The position numbers were made by a program, and so were the translations under genes. From contig NZ_CP015136.1 of the NCBI RefSeq assembly GCF_001618865.1, positions 5,553,001 to 5,617,000 of the forward strand: a stretch of 64,000 bases of DNA. The letters are read 5' to 3'. The notes beneath the pieces were generated by a model. That model did not search any database. It was not told the origin of the DNA and saw nothing but the letters and a program-made list of their open reading frames with translations. Source of the stretch: Luteitalea pratensis. Lineage in GTDB: Bacteria; Acidobacteriota; Vicinamibacteria; Vicinamibacterales; Vicinamibacteraceae. Position 1 is the stretch's first letter; the number at the start of each line of letters is the position of its first letter. Positions 30,195 through 39,321 of this stretch are shown one piece after another.

Positions 30195-31068
30195 GGTCAT
30201 CACACTGCCGGGTACCGGGTAACGGGTACCGGGTAACGGGTACCGGGTACCGGGTGCCGCAGTCGATTTGCAGCACTCCCGGCATTCCGGCATTCCGGAA
30301 CAGCCGCCGGGCACCGGGTTGCGGGCACCGGGGATTGGCAAGCGCATCGCGGCATGCTGGGCGTCGACTCCCGACTCCCGATTCCCGAGCCCTATTCCCC
30401 TCGCTTCGTAAGCGGAGATCGATATGTACACATCGTGATTCGAGACTTGCTTGCCGCCTCCGGAGGGCGGACGTAAGGTGTCGTCAGTGGTTGCCGGTGT
30501 CACCGCTCCAAGGGGCACCAGAAAAGGCAGGCGGAGATGAACGAGGGTGAACCACCGCGCCAGATGGCGCACGACGGGTGTCGCAGTTGACACCGGTTCG
30601 TGCCGGGACCAACACCGCCCGGACGCACACGTAGCCACCGCCACACGGGCCGACCGCCCGTCCGGCTTCTGCCGATCGCGGCCAAGGCGCGCGCGACGTT
30701 CCGACGGACCGCAGGACGTTCAGAACTGTGAGGTGCTGATGACGCAGGACACGCCACCGGAATTCCAGGCGGCGTAGGTCGATGACACCGCGCATCGACG
30801 TGCGCTGCACGCAAGGCCGGTCACGCTGAGTCGGACGCCGCGACACCGAGGCCTTATCGCGCCTCACCGGCTGCTGCCGACTGCCCATGACTTCCGTCGC
30901 AGCGCGACCGCCGTCACTCCTGACAGAAACACGAGCCACGCTCACACACGCGGCCCGGTTGCCTTCGACAGGCACCGGGTCGCACCTGTATCAGGGCAAT
31001 CGGCCGCGTAAGCCGATGCGGTGAGTGTAGACGAGCGTCCCAGGCGTGCTGGGGTCGCCACGGGGTAG
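30195..31068. other. Long gene-free stretch
   Basis: No credible gene in about 870 bp. TACCGGGTAACGGG units (30207-30260), GGCATTCCGG units (30278-30300) and CGACTCCCGATTCCCG units (30365-30390) occupy the first part. The middle (30480-30980) has open frames on both strands, but their translations are Arg/Pro-rich and match nothing recognised. At 30982-31013 CGCACCTGTAT... resembles 29291-29322, so the DUF1080 duplication seems to begin here. Confidence 0.6.
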
Positions 31069-31300
31069 TGGACCATCGGCTTGCTGATGGCCGCCAGTGT
31101 GGCCGTGCTCACCCTGTGGGCGCGCCTGCCGCCTCCCTACCGCGACGACTGGGACTGGCTGCACTGGCTGCTCGGGCCGACCCCCTGTCGGCCTACTTCG
31201 TTCCGCACAACGAACACCTGATTCCCCTCGCTCGACTCCTCCTGCAGCTGCAGTACACGCTGGAGGGGAGCAACGGCTGCACCATGCTGGCCGTGTCGCT
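31069..31300 (+). pseudogene. N-terminal remnant of a multi-pass membrane (GT-C-like) protein
   Basis: One frame reads WTIGLLMAASVAVLTLWARLPPPYRDDWDWLHWLLG and a second continues with LSAYFVPHNEHLIPLARLLLQL. The pairing of a first membrane helix, a DDWDW-type loop and PHNEH followed by a helix is typical of bacterial GT-C-type glycosyltransferase or related membrane proteins. A frameshift lies near 31180. The text then runs into the DUF1080 gene, so only about 75 residues of the original remain. Confidence 0.5.
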
Positions 31301-31316
31301 GGCGAGCTGTGCCAGA

Positions 31317-32174
31317 ATGCCGGCCACGTTGATGACCAACTCCCCTGCGCGCCTCCTGACCAGCGTCGTCGTGTTCCTCCTCTCCCTCGCCCCGGGCCTG
31401 CCGGCCGCGGCGCAGGAGACCAACGTCGTCCACCTGTTCAATGGCAAGGATCTCTCGAGTTTCTACACATGGCTGGTGAACGACCACCGGACCGATCCCG
31501 ACAAGGTCTTCAGCGTCGTGGACAACGTCGACGGCGCGCCGGCCATCCGCATCAGCGGTCAGAAGTTCGGCGGCATCACGACGCACGAGGAGTACGAGAC
31601 CTATCGGCTGGTGGTGGAGTTCCGCTGGGGCACGGTGACATGGAAGCCGCGCACCAGTCGCGCCCGTGACAGCGGCGTGCTCATTCATTGCCAGGGCGCC
31701 GACGGCAACACCGGCAAGACCTTCAACGGGCCCTGGATGCGCTCGATCGAGGCCCAGATCATCGAAGGCGGCGTCGGCGACTTCCTGATGGTCCAGGGAT
31801 ACGAACCGGACGGCACGCGGCTGTCGCCCGAGATGACGGCCAGCCACATCCTCGACCGCGATGGCGAGTTCGTGTACGACCCCGCGGGCACGCCGCGCGT
31901 CTTCCGCGACGGCAACCGAATCAACTGGTCGGGCCGTGACCCGGACTGGACCGATCGCCTCGGCTACCGTGGCGCCCACGAGGTCGAGAAACCCGCGGGC
32001 GAATGGAACCAACTCGAGATCGTCGTCGCCCGCGACCGCATCACCAACATCCTCAACGGCGTCGTCGTGAACGTCGGCCTCCACCCGAGCTACACGCGCG
32101 GCAAGATCATCATCCAGTCGGAAGGAGCGGAGATCTACGTCCGTCGGGTCGACCTCTATCCCGACGGACGGTGA
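31317..32174 (+). CDS. DUF1080 (3-keto-disaccharide hydrolase-like) secreted protein
   Basis: 285 residues from the ATG at 31317 (MPATLMTNSPARLLTSVVVFLLSLAPGLPAAAQ, signal peptide). The longer open frame from 31068 belongs to a membrane-protein remnant. The jelly-roll domain has VVHLFNGKDLSSFYTW, YETYRLVVEFRWG, RARDSGVLIHCQGADG, SIEAQIIEGGVGDF and a complete C terminus (GKIIIQSEGAEIYVRRVDLYP). DUF1080 proteins bind or cleave oxidised sugars. It is the intact twin of the broken copy 2 kb upstream; both share GAGCTGTGCCAGAATGCCGG at the start codon. Confidence 0.88.
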   Translation: MPATLMTNSPARLLTSVVVFLLSLAPGLPAAAQETNVVHLFNGKDLSSFYTWLVNDHRTDPDKVFSVVDNVDGAPAIRISGQKFGGITTHEEYETYRLVVEFRWGTVTWKPRTSRARDSGVLIHCQGADGNTGKTFNGPWMRSIEAQIIEGGVGDFLMVQGYEPDGTRLSPEMTASHILDRDGEFVYDPAGTPRVFRDGNRINWSGRDPDWTDRLGYRGAHEVEKPAGEWNQLEIVVARDRITNILNGVVVNVGLHPSYTRGKIIIQSEGAEIYVRRVDLYPDGR

Positions 32175-32177
32175 ACA

Positions 32178-32398
32178 AGGGACAAGGGAGAACGAAGAAG
32201 TCACAAGGGCATCAAGACACAAGTGACAAGGACGGCAAGAGAGTAAGGGACAAGCCAGCGTAGCCCTCGACGTGGACGTGGCGTATGGCGATTTGAGGCG
32301 ACGTTCGCAGGCGCCTTTGTTGCCCTTGACCCTGCTTCCTTGCGACTCGTCCCTTGAAGCCCTCGTGACTTGTTCCCTGTCCCTTCTCCCTTGATCGC
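32178..32398. repeat. AAGGGACA-family inverted repeat (class D), locus 1
   Basis: The left arm, about 32178-32225, has ACAAGGGACAAGGGA, then AAGAAGTCACAAGGGCATC. The right arm, about 32344-32393, carries the complement (CCCTTGAAGCCCTCGTGACTT, then CCCTGTCCCTT). About 120 bp without a gene separate them. Confidence 0.8.
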
Positions 32399-32403
32399 GT
32401 TTC

Positions 32404-33573
32404 TTAGTGGACTGCTTCCCCGAGGTGGAGGCGTCGGCGGGCGAGCAGGAAGTACGGCAGTGCAAGCGCGGCAAGGACTGCCGCCACCGCGTAGGCGACA
32501 CGGAAGCCGTGCGCACGGACCATCCAGCCGGTGGTCGCCGAACCGACCCCGATCCCCGTGTCGAAGGCAGCGAGAATCGCGCCGAACGCCGCGCCACGAC
32601 GGGCCATCGGGATGGATCCCATCACGAGGGCCGCAAACGACGGCCACACCAGGCCGAATCCGGCACCGAATGCCACCCCCGCCACCACGAAGCCGGGGCG
32701 GCCGGCTGCGCTCGCGAGCAACGAGAGCGCGCACGCGGGGATCACCAGGCTGACCATCAGCACCGTGCCCGCACCCCAGGAGTCGAGCCGGCGTCCGACG
32801 AGCAGTCGCGCAGCGATCACGGAACATGCCATCGACGACAGGAAGGTGCTGCGTGGCATCACGCCAATCGCGTCGGCAAACAGCGCCGAGAACGACGTCA
32901 GCCCACCGTACCCATACGAGATCAGCGACAGGCTCACCGCAAGCAGGATGACGCGCCACTCGATGCCGAAAGTACGCGCCTCGGTGTCGATCGCCGAACC
33001 CGCCGCCAGCGCGGCGGCGCGCTCGTCCGGGAGCAGGCACCCGACCGTCGTCATGAGCACGTTCAGTACCGAGAGCTCGACGCAGAGCACGCCCCAACCG
33101 AATCGGTAGACCCAGAATCCGAGCGAGGGCGCGATGCCGATCGCCAGGATCGACGCCATCCCCCAGTAGCCCAGGCCCTCTGCGCGACGTGCAGGAGGAA
33201 TGGTGGCAGTTGCATACGCACTCGACGCCGCCATCAGCGCTGACCACACGACGCCGTGCGCCACGACGATGGTGAGCAGGACGCGATTGTCGTGCACCGA
33301 CGCATAACTGAGCGTGATCAGCGAGAGCAGGCTGCCCGCGATGATCAGTGACCGCCGATGACCGACGCGATCGCACAACGGGCCCGTGAACGGCGCCGAC
33401 ACGGCACACGAGATCGTCAACAGCCCGAGGAACCACCCGGCCGACGCGGGCGTCCCACCGAGCGCGAGCATCCGGTACGGCGCGACCGGCAGGAGTTGGA
33501 AGACGGAGACGAAGACGAGGAAGCTGAAGCCGAACATGGTCAGGAACCTCGGCGTCACGAGCGGTGGAGTCAT
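32404..33573 (-). CDS. MFS transporter
   Basis: 389 residues with about 12 predicted helices. The MFS motif A-like loop is DRVGHRRSLIIAG after helix 2, and a large hydrophobic C half ends in a short basic tail. No substrate-specific signature was recognised; relatives are mostly drug or metabolite exporters. It follows the cbb3 locus on the same strand by 45 bp, so it may be co-transcribed with it, although it is not a usual member of that cluster. Confidence 0.85.
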   Translation of the reverse strand: MTPPLVTPRFLTMFGFSFLVFVSVFQLLPVAPYRMLALGGTPASAGWFLGLLTISCAVSAPFTGPLCDRVGHRRSLIIAGSLLSLITLSYASVHDNRVLLTIVVAHGVVWSALMAASSAYATATIPPARRAEGLGYWGMASILAIGIAPSLGFWVYRFGWGVLCVELSVLNVLMTTVGCLLPDERAAALAAGSAIDTEARTFGIEWRVILLAVSLSLISYGYGGLTSFSALFADAIGVMPRSTFLSSMACSVIAARLLVGRRLDSWGAGTVLMVSLVIPACALSLLASAAGRPGFVVAGVAFGAGFGLVWPSFAALVMGSIPMARRGAAFGAILAAFDTGIGVGSATTGWMVRAHGFRVAYAVAAVLAALALPYFLLARRRLHLGEAVH

Positions 33574-33618
33574 GCGAGGTAAGTATCGCGGATCGGGAGG
33601 GGCCGCAGTCCCTTGATC

Positions 33619-34350
33619 TCAATGCGTGTGCGTGTGCGTGATGGTTGCGGCCCCGGTCGCACCCGCGCCGTGGGTCTCGTGCGGCGGGCGCACGCCCCGG
33701 GCGATCAGCAGCATGCCGACGATGGCCAGGGCGGCTGGCGTGGCGCGCCGCACCACGTGCGGCATTCGTGCCGTGAGCGACCCGCCCGCCATGGCGATGA
33801 ACGCCAGGACCGGCGTGGTGCCGACGGCGAAGGCACCCATGAAGAGCAACGACTGACCGAGCGTGCCGAAGCCACCGGCGGCGGTGAGTGCGGCATAGAG
33901 CAAACCACAGGGCAACAGCCCGTTGAGGGCCCCGAACACGACCGGTCCCATCACCCGGTGCGAGCGCATCCAGGTGCCGGCACGTCCGAGGGCGCGCGAC
34001 ACCGCGATCCCGAGTCTCGATGCCCCCGGACGCCCGGTGACGATAGCGGTGGCTGCTGCGGCCTGAACCACGAGGGCGAGGCCGGCGACTACCGCAAGCA
34101 TCCGGCCGAACCCGAGATGCGTCAGCGCGCCGCCAACGAGACCGACGAGTCCGCCCAGAACGATGTACGTCGAGGCGCGTCCGCCGTGATAGAGCGCGGC
34201 ATGTCCCGCCTTGCGCCGAGGAAGAGAGGCCGGGCGCGTGCCCAGACCTGCGGCCCTCGGATTGGCCAGCAGCACGAGCGGGCCGCACATGGTCCCGCAG
34301 TGTCCGCTTCCGAGCAGACCGAAGGCGAGGCCGGCAAGCAGCGCGGTCAT
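33619..34350 (-). CDS. COG2836-type TauE/SafE-like protein of the cbb3 cluster
   Basis: 243 residues from the ATG at 34350, which overlaps the ccoH stop by 4 bp. The N terminus has GLLGSGHCGTMCGPLVLLAN (HCxxMCGP motif) and mid-protein there is GALNGLLPCGLLYAAL, both signatures of the family found next to ccoGHIS. About six membrane segments are present. The C terminus ends ITHTHTHTH, a likely metal-binding tail. Family members are thought to help copper delivery or cbb3 assembly; that role is inferred from position and motifs. Confidence 0.85.
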   Translation of the reverse strand: MTALLAGLAFGLLGSGHCGTMCGPLVLLANPRAAGLGTRPASLPRRKAGHAALYHGGRASTYIVLGGLVGLVGGALTHLGFGRMLAVVAGLALVVQAAAATAIVTGRPGASRLGIAVSRALGRAGTWMRSHRVMGPVVFGALNGLLPCGLLYAALTAAGGFGTLGQSLLFMGAFAVGTTPVLAFIAMAGGSLTARMPHVVRRATPAALAIVGMLLIARGVRPPHETHGAGATGAATITHTHTH

Positions 34351-34793
34351 GGGAGCCGGAGGTCCCGTTCGAGGTAGTAGTCGCGCCCGCCCGCGGACCA
34401 CTGGATCCGCAGTTGCCATCTGCCTGACGCAAGTCCCGCCGTGGGAATCACGATGGTGCCGTCGGCGGCAGGTGAGAGCGCCAGGGTGCGGTCGGCGTGC
34501 GCGTCCGAGGCCCGATAGAGCGTTGCCGTCCCTCGTAGCCCCGAGACCATCGTCGCGGGGAGGCGGAGTCGCACCTGGCCCTCAGCCAGGGTCGCGCCCG
34601 CGGCCGTGCCGAGCGCGTCGCCGTTGGCGACCGCCTGCATGTGCCGGTCGTGGGCGAGCGCTTGCGCGTAGTAGTCGACGCTCACGAGTTCGACGTCGCG
34701 GGTCATGGCAAACGCCACGAACCCGACGGTGCTGAGGGCGAAGATCGTGTAGAAGACGGCCACCGCCACGCCCCAGTGCATCCGCAGCTTCAT
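34347..34793 (-). CDS. ccoH: CcoH/FixH-like cbb3 oxidase assembly protein
   Basis: 148 residues. The ATG at 34793 gives the typical start MKLRMHWGVAVAVFYTIFALSTVGFVAFAMTRD with one membrane anchor, then DYYAQALAHDRHM. A periplasmic beta-rich domain follows and ends WSAGGRDYYLERDLRLP. The frame continues upstream, but that leader is Arg/Ser-rich and not family-like. It lies 55 bp after ccoG and overlaps the TauE-like gene by 4 bp. Confidence 0.85.
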   Translation of the reverse strand: MKLRMHWGVAVAVFYTIFALSTVGFVAFAMTRDVELVSVDYYAQALAHDRHMQAVANGDALGTAAGATLAEGQVRLRLPATMVSGLRGTATLYRASDAHADRTLALSPAADGTIVIPTAGLASGRWQLRIQWSAGGRDYYLERDLRLP

Positions 34794-34848
34794 CGCTGTT
34801 GCTCCGGCGCGCTCGATGAACCTGGCGCGACTTCGTTCCGCCCGACTC

Positions 34849-36291
34849 TCATCTGCCCTGCTCCTGTTCATTGGCGATCCCGAGAAACGAGGTCTCGACG
34901 GTCGCGACCAACTCACCGCCATCGCTCACCTCGACATGGACGGGAGTGCTGGTGCCCGATATTCCCCTCGCCGGCAGCCGCAGCAGGAATCGGCTTTGTA
35001 CGAGCCCATACGGCGGTACGTCACCGATTGGCCCCAGCGCGGTGATGCTGCCGCCGACGGGGTCCACCACCCGGTAGGTCAGCGTGTAGGGGCGATTGGA
35101 CCGGTTGAGGATCTGCAGGTTGTAGAAGTTCGAGACGTCACCGTTGTCGAGCGTCGTCTGCAGCGTGCCGGGCTGCCGCAGGATCAGCACATCCAGGTCG
35201 GGACGCCTGGCAATCAACGTCGCTGCCGCCACGAACAGGACCAGCCACACGACCGCGTAGGCCTTGACGCGCCAGCTCAATCCGTTGGGCATCCCCGTAC
35301 GCACCGCCTCCTCGGACGTGTAGCGGATCAGGCCTTGCGGCCGGCTGACCCGCCGCATCACGTCGTCGCAGGCATCGGCGCACGCCGTGCACGCCACGCA
35401 TTCGAGCTGGATGCCGTTGCGGATGTCGATGCCGGTCGGGCACACCGTGACGCACTGCCCACAATCGATGCAGTCGCCGCGCGGCATGTCCTGCACCCCG
35501 CGACCGAGCTTGCCGCGAGGTTCGCCGCGGCTGCGGTCGTACGTGATGGTGATGGTGTGTTCGTCCACCAGCGCACCCATGACACGGCCGTATGGGCACG
35601 CCAGCGTGCACGCCTGTTCGCGAAAGCGCGCGAAGACTGCGTAGAAGACGAGGCTGAACACCGAGATGGCGAACAACCCCGGCAGGTGCTCACGCGGTGG
35701 CGCCGTGACGATGGTCCATAGCGCGTCGGCGCTGATGATGTAGGCGAGAAAGACGTTCGCGATCAGGAACGACAACCCGAAGAAGACAGCGTGCTTCAGC
35801 GCCTTGCGCCACGCCGTGTCCGCGGTGAGCGGTGCCTTGTCGCGTCGCACCTGTTGCTGCGCCGAGCCCTCGATCAGCCATTCGAGCTTCCTGAAGAGCA
35901 TCTCCAGGAAGATCGTCTGCGGACACATCCAGCCACACCACACTCGCCCTACGGCGGATGTGAGCAGGGCGACGGTGACAAATCCCGTGAGCACGCACAA
36001 CACGAGCAGGTAGAAGTCCTGCGGCCAGAAGACGAGTCCGAAGACGATGAACTTCCGCTCGAGGACGTTCAGCAGCAAGATCGGCTGGCCGTGCAGCCTG
36101 ACGAAGGGTCCCAGGAACAGGAGCGCCATCAAGACGTAGCTGACGAGCGTCCTCGCCGCGTAGAACCGTCCGGACGGCTGGCGCGCATAGACCCACTTGC
36201 GCCGGCCATCCTTGTGGACGCTGGCCAGTTCGCCGCGGAAGCTGTCGTGCTCCGCATCGAACCCGTGCGGCACAGCGGTATCGGTGCGCAT
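34849..36291 (-). CDS. ccoG: CcoG/FixG/RdxA cupric reductase / cbb3 assembly ferredoxin
   Basis: 480 residues from the ATG at 36291 (MRTDTAVPHG). Membrane part: five or so helices with GRVWCGWMCPQTIF and EQACTLACPYGR. Two 4Fe-4S motifs follow: CIDCGQCVTVCPTGID and CVACTACADACDD. A C-terminal Ig-like periplasmic domain (about 370-480) completes the normal FixG layout. CcoG reduces Cu2+ for cbb3 copper-centre assembly. The start lies 4 bp after the ccoP stop. Confidence 0.93.
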   Translation of the reverse strand: MRTDTAVPHGFDAEHDSFRGELASVHKDGRRKWVYARQPSGRFYAARTLVSYVLMALLFLGPFVRLHGQPILLLNVLERKFIVFGLVFWPQDFYLLVLCVLTGFVTVALLTSAVGRVWCGWMCPQTIFLEMLFRKLEWLIEGSAQQQVRRDKAPLTADTAWRKALKHAVFFGLSFLIANVFLAYIISADALWTIVTAPPREHLPGLFAISVFSLVFYAVFARFREQACTLACPYGRVMGALVDEHTITITYDRSRGEPRGKLGRGVQDMPRGDCIDCGQCVTVCPTGIDIRNGIQLECVACTACADACDDVMRRVSRPQGLIRYTSEEAVRTGMPNGLSWRVKAYAVVWLVLFVAAATLIARRPDLDVLILRQPGTLQTTLDNGDVSNFYNLQILNRSNRPYTLTYRVVDPVGGSITALGPIGDVPPYGLVQSRFLLRLPARGISGTSTPVHVEVSDGGELVATVETSFLGIANEQEQGR

Positions 36292-36295
36292 GATG

Positions 36296-36883
36296 TCAGC
36301 CGCAGGTCTTCTCGCGATCCGGGTTGGCGGCACGCGGGTTGGCCGGTTGTGTGCCCTGCTTCGACAGGACGTAGCTCACGACCTGCAGGAGTTGCTCGTC
36401 GGAGAGACTGGCGCCACTTCCGTACGGCAGCATGCCGAGCGGCGGGAACCCGGTGCTGACGTTCTTCATCACATCGGCTGGCGTGCAGCCGTGAATCCAC
36501 AGGTTGTCCGTGAGGTTGGGTCCGACCATGCCGCCGAGATCCTTGCGATGGCAGGCATGACAGAGGTTGGCGCCCTCGTAGATCTCCTGGCCCTTCTTCA
36601 GGCTGTCCAAATCGGTCAGCGCAACCAGTGCCGTGTTCGGTCCGGCCGCCTTGGGACGGCCGGCCGCGACGCGCGCGGCCGTCTCGACCTCGGCCTGATA
36701 CTCCGCGACCATCCCCGGCCTGCCCCACAACGGCGTCGGCAGCGCGTGGTAGTTGATCGCGTAGACGATACCGAACGCGATGGTGAAGTAGAAGCCGTAC
36801 AGCCACCACTTCGGCAGCGCGTTGTCGAACTCGCGGATGCCGTCGTATTCGTGCGACAGCAGTTGGTCCTTCTTCTGGCTCAC
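36296..36883 (-). CDS. ccoP: Mono-heme CcoP (cbb3 oxidase subunit III)
   Basis: 195 residues from the GTG at 36883, preceded by GGGGAGGAG at good spacing; it overlaps ccoQ by 4 bp. The FixP N-terminal helix is intact (HEYDGIREFDNALPKWWLYGFYFTIAFGIVYAINYH in shorter pieces: HEYDGIREFDNALPKWW, then the helix). Only one c-type heme site follows: NLCHACH, with GMLPYG as the likely Met ligand. Canonical CcoP has two cytochrome c domains and about 300 residues, so this is a short mono-heme form, known from some other phyla. It passes electrons into CcoO. Confidence 0.9.
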   Translation of the reverse strand: MSQKKDQLLSHEYDGIREFDNALPKWWLYGFYFTIAFGIVYAINYHALPTPLWGRPGMVAEYQAEVETAARVAAGRPKAAGPNTALVALTDLDSLKKGQEIYEGANLCHACHRKDLGGMVGPNLTDNLWIHGCTPADVMKNVSTGFPPLGMLPYGSGASLSDEQLLQVVSYVLSKQGTQPANPRAANPDREKTCG

Positions 36884-37098
36884 AGCTGGGCTCCTCCCCT
36901 GGTGTCGGGGCCCGTGCGTCCCTCGGGCGAGACCACGGAGTCGTCGCCGAGCGGCAGGCTGGCACAGGCCGCGAGCCGATCGCGGTCCATGCGGAGCACC
37001 CACACCAGCATGACCATGAAGACGGTCAGAAAGATGACGAGGGACAGGACCGGGAAGATCTCGATCCCGACGATCGTGCGCAGGACTTCCTTGTACAT
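36880..37098 (-). CDS. ccoQ: CcoQ-like small cbb3 subunit
   Basis: 72 residues, too short for many gene callers. MYKEVLRTIVGIEIFPVLSL begins a single membrane helix (VLSLVIFLTVFMVMLVWVL), followed by a short Asp/Gly-rich cytoplasmic tail. It overlaps the ccoNO stop by 1 bp and ccoP by 4 bp, and its position between them is the usual one for CcoQ. Confidence 0.82.
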   Translation of the reverse strand: MYKEVLRTIVGIEIFPVLSLVIFLTVFMVMLVWVLRMDRDRLAACASLPLGDDSVVSPEGRTGPDTRGGAQL

Positions 37099-39308
37099 CA
37101 GCGGTCTCCCTGGTGGGCGGGCTGAAGCGCCGCCTGCATCGCGCCTGGTTTCACCTTCGCGTCGGTACCGAGCCGCTGCAGGTAGGCGATGAGCGCGACG
37201 ACCTCGCGATCGGCAGGCGTGTTCATGCCGGCGGTCTTCAGCCGCTCGGCCACCTGCGTGGCCTGCGCCTGCATGTCGGTGCGCGCCTGGTGCTCGTAGC
37301 CGGCGGGATAGGGGACGCCCAGGCGACGCAGGGTGATGATCTTGCCCTCGATGTGCGTGTCGTCGAGCTTGTCCGTGTACATCCACGGATAGCCCGGCAT
37401 GATCGAGCCGGGCGACGTGGCACGAGGGTCCTTCATGTGCAGGAAGTGCCACGAGTCCGGATACTTGCCGCCAACACGGTGCAGGTCGGGCCCGGTGCGC
37501 TTGGAGCCCCACAGGAACGGGTGGTCGTAGACGAACTCGCCGGGCTTGCTGTAGTCGCCGTACCGTTCCGTCTCGGCGCGCATCGGCCGGATCATCTGTG
37601 AATGGCAGCCGAGGCAGCCCTCGCGGATGTACAGGTCACGTCCCTCGATCTCCAGCGGCGTGTAGGGCTGCACGGTCGCAATCGTCGGCACGTTGGCGCG
37701 AATCAGCGCCGTCGGGACATACTCCACCGCGCCGCCAATCAGCACGGCGAGGAACGTCAACACCGCGAACTGCGTCGGCCGGCCCTCGAGCGCCCGGTGC
37801 CATGCCGATCCCTCGCGCGGCGGCAGCGGGCGCAATGGCGGCGCCTGTGCGGCCTCACCCGGTTCGAACACACCTGACGCCGCGGTCTTGTACAGGTTGT
37901 AGATGGCAATCAGGGCGCCGAGAAGGAAGATGGTACCGCCGCCGATGCGGAGCCAGTACATCGGCAGGATGCGCACGACGGTCTCGAGGAAGTTGCCGTA
38001 GCGCAGTACGCCGTCGGCGGTGAACTCCTTCCACATCAGTGCCTGGGTGATGCCGGCGATGTAGAGCGGAATCGAATAGAACAGCACCCCGAGCGTCAAC
38101 AGCCAGAAGTGCGTGTTGGCGAGCCGGATCGAGTACAGCTTCGTGCCGTAGATGCGCGGCACGATGTAGTACAGCATCGCGAACGTGAGGCCGCCGTTCC
38201 AGCCGAGCGCGCCGACGTGGACGTGCGCAATGACGTAATCGGTGTAGTGCGTGATCGCGTTGACGTTCTTGAGTGACATCATCGGCCCCTCGAACGTCGT
38301 CATGCCGTAGGCGGTCACCCCCACCACCATGAACTTGAGCACCGGGTCTTCGCGCACCCGGTCCCACGCGCCGCGCAGCGTCAGCAGCCCGTTGACCATG
38401 CCGCCCCAGGACGGGGCGATGAGCATGAAGGAGAACACCGTGCCGAGCGTCTGTGCCCAGTCGGGCAACGCCGTGTACAGCAGGTGATGCGGCCCGGCCC
38501 AGATGTAGATGAAGATCAGCGCCCAGAAGTGGACGATCGACAGCCGGTACGAGAACACCGGCCGGTTGGCGGCCTTCGGGATGAAGTAGTACATGATCCC
38601 GAGGAATGGCGTGGTCAGGAAGAACGCCACGGCATTGTGGCCGTACCACCACTGCACGAGCGCGTCCTGCACGCCCGCGTACATCGAGTAGCTCTTGAGG
38701 AAACTGACCGGCAGCTCGAGCGAGTTGACCACGTGCAGCAACGCGACGGTGATGAACGTGGAGAGGTAGAACCAGACCGCCACGTACATGTGTCGCTCGC
38801 GGCGCTTGTAGACGGTGCCGAGCATGTTCAGGCCGAACACCACCCAGACCAGCGTGATGGCGATGTCGATCGGCCACTCGAGCTCTGCGTATTCCTTGCT
38901 CGACGTGATCCCGAATGGCAACGTCAGCGCCGCCGAGACGATGATCAGTTGCCAGCCCCAGAAGTGGATCGCGCTCAGCGCGTCGTTGAACATCCGCGCC
39001 TTGCACAGCCGCTGCAGCGAGTAGTACACGCCGACGAAGATGGCGTTGCCCGCAAAGGCGAAGATTACCGCGTTGGTGTGCAGCGGCCTGAGCCGCCCGT
39101 ACGAGAACTGCGGCAGGAAATTGAGAAATTCCGGGCGCACCAGCTTGATGGCCACGATCAAGCCGACGAGGAAGCCGATGACGCCCCAGACCACGGTCGC
39201 GACGATGAAGTTGCGGACGATCGCGTTGTCGTACGCGAAGGTCTCGACGGCGCCGGCGTCGCGGTCGGCGTGGCGCCCGATGGCGGGTGATTGAATCACA
39301 TCATGCAT
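37098..39308 (-). CDS. ccoNO: Fused cbb3 oxidase subunits I and II (CcoNO)
   Basis: 736 residues. Residues 1-485 are CcoN, with about 12-14 helices. The heme b/Cu_B histidines lie in FSYGRLRPLHTNAV, WYGHNAVAFFLTTPFLGIMYYF, WAGPHHLLYTALP and YTDYVIAHVHVGALGWNGG. A short Pro-rich linker leads to CcoO (about 515-736), with one membrane helix and the heme c site REGCLGCHSQMIRPM. Separate ccoN and ccoO genes are the rule in Proteobacteria; fusion occurs in some other phyla. It is the catalytic core of a high-affinity oxygen reductase. Confidence 0.95.
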   Translation of the reverse strand: MHDVIQSPAIGRHADRDAGAVETFAYDNAIVRNFIVATVVWGVIGFLVGLIVAIKLVRPEFLNFLPQFSYGRLRPLHTNAVIFAFAGNAIFVGVYYSLQRLCKARMFNDALSAIHFWGWQLIIVSAALTLPFGITSSKEYAELEWPIDIAITLVWVVFGLNMLGTVYKRRERHMYVAVWFYLSTFITVALLHVVNSLELPVSFLKSYSMYAGVQDALVQWWYGHNAVAFFLTTPFLGIMYYFIPKAANRPVFSYRLSIVHFWALIFIYIWAGPHHLLYTALPDWAQTLGTVFSFMLIAPSWGGMVNGLLTLRGAWDRVREDPVLKFMVVGVTAYGMTTFEGPMMSLKNVNAITHYTDYVIAHVHVGALGWNGGLTFAMLYYIVPRIYGTKLYSIRLANTHFWLLTLGVLFYSIPLYIAGITQALMWKEFTADGVLRYGNFLETVVRILPMYWLRIGGGTIFLLGALIAIYNLYKTAASGVFEPGEAAQAPPLRPLPPREGSAWHRALEGRPTQFAVLTFLAVLIGGAVEYVPTALIRANVPTIATVQPYTPLEIEGRDLYIREGCLGCHSQMIRPMRAETERYGDYSKPGEFVYDHPFLWGSKRTGPDLHRVGGKYPDSWHFLHMKDPRATSPGSIMPGYPWMYTDKLDDTHIEGKIITLRRLGVPYPAGYEHQARTDMQAQATQVAERLKTAGMNTPADREVVALIAYLQRLGTDAKVKPGAMQAALQPAHQGDR

Positions 39309-39321
39309 AACGTGAGACTCT

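Noticed and set aside
30484-30975. 163-codon minus-strand ORF in the long gap before the DUF1080 copy
   Set aside because: Arg-rich product without any motif, competing open frames on both strands, no ribosome-binding site.
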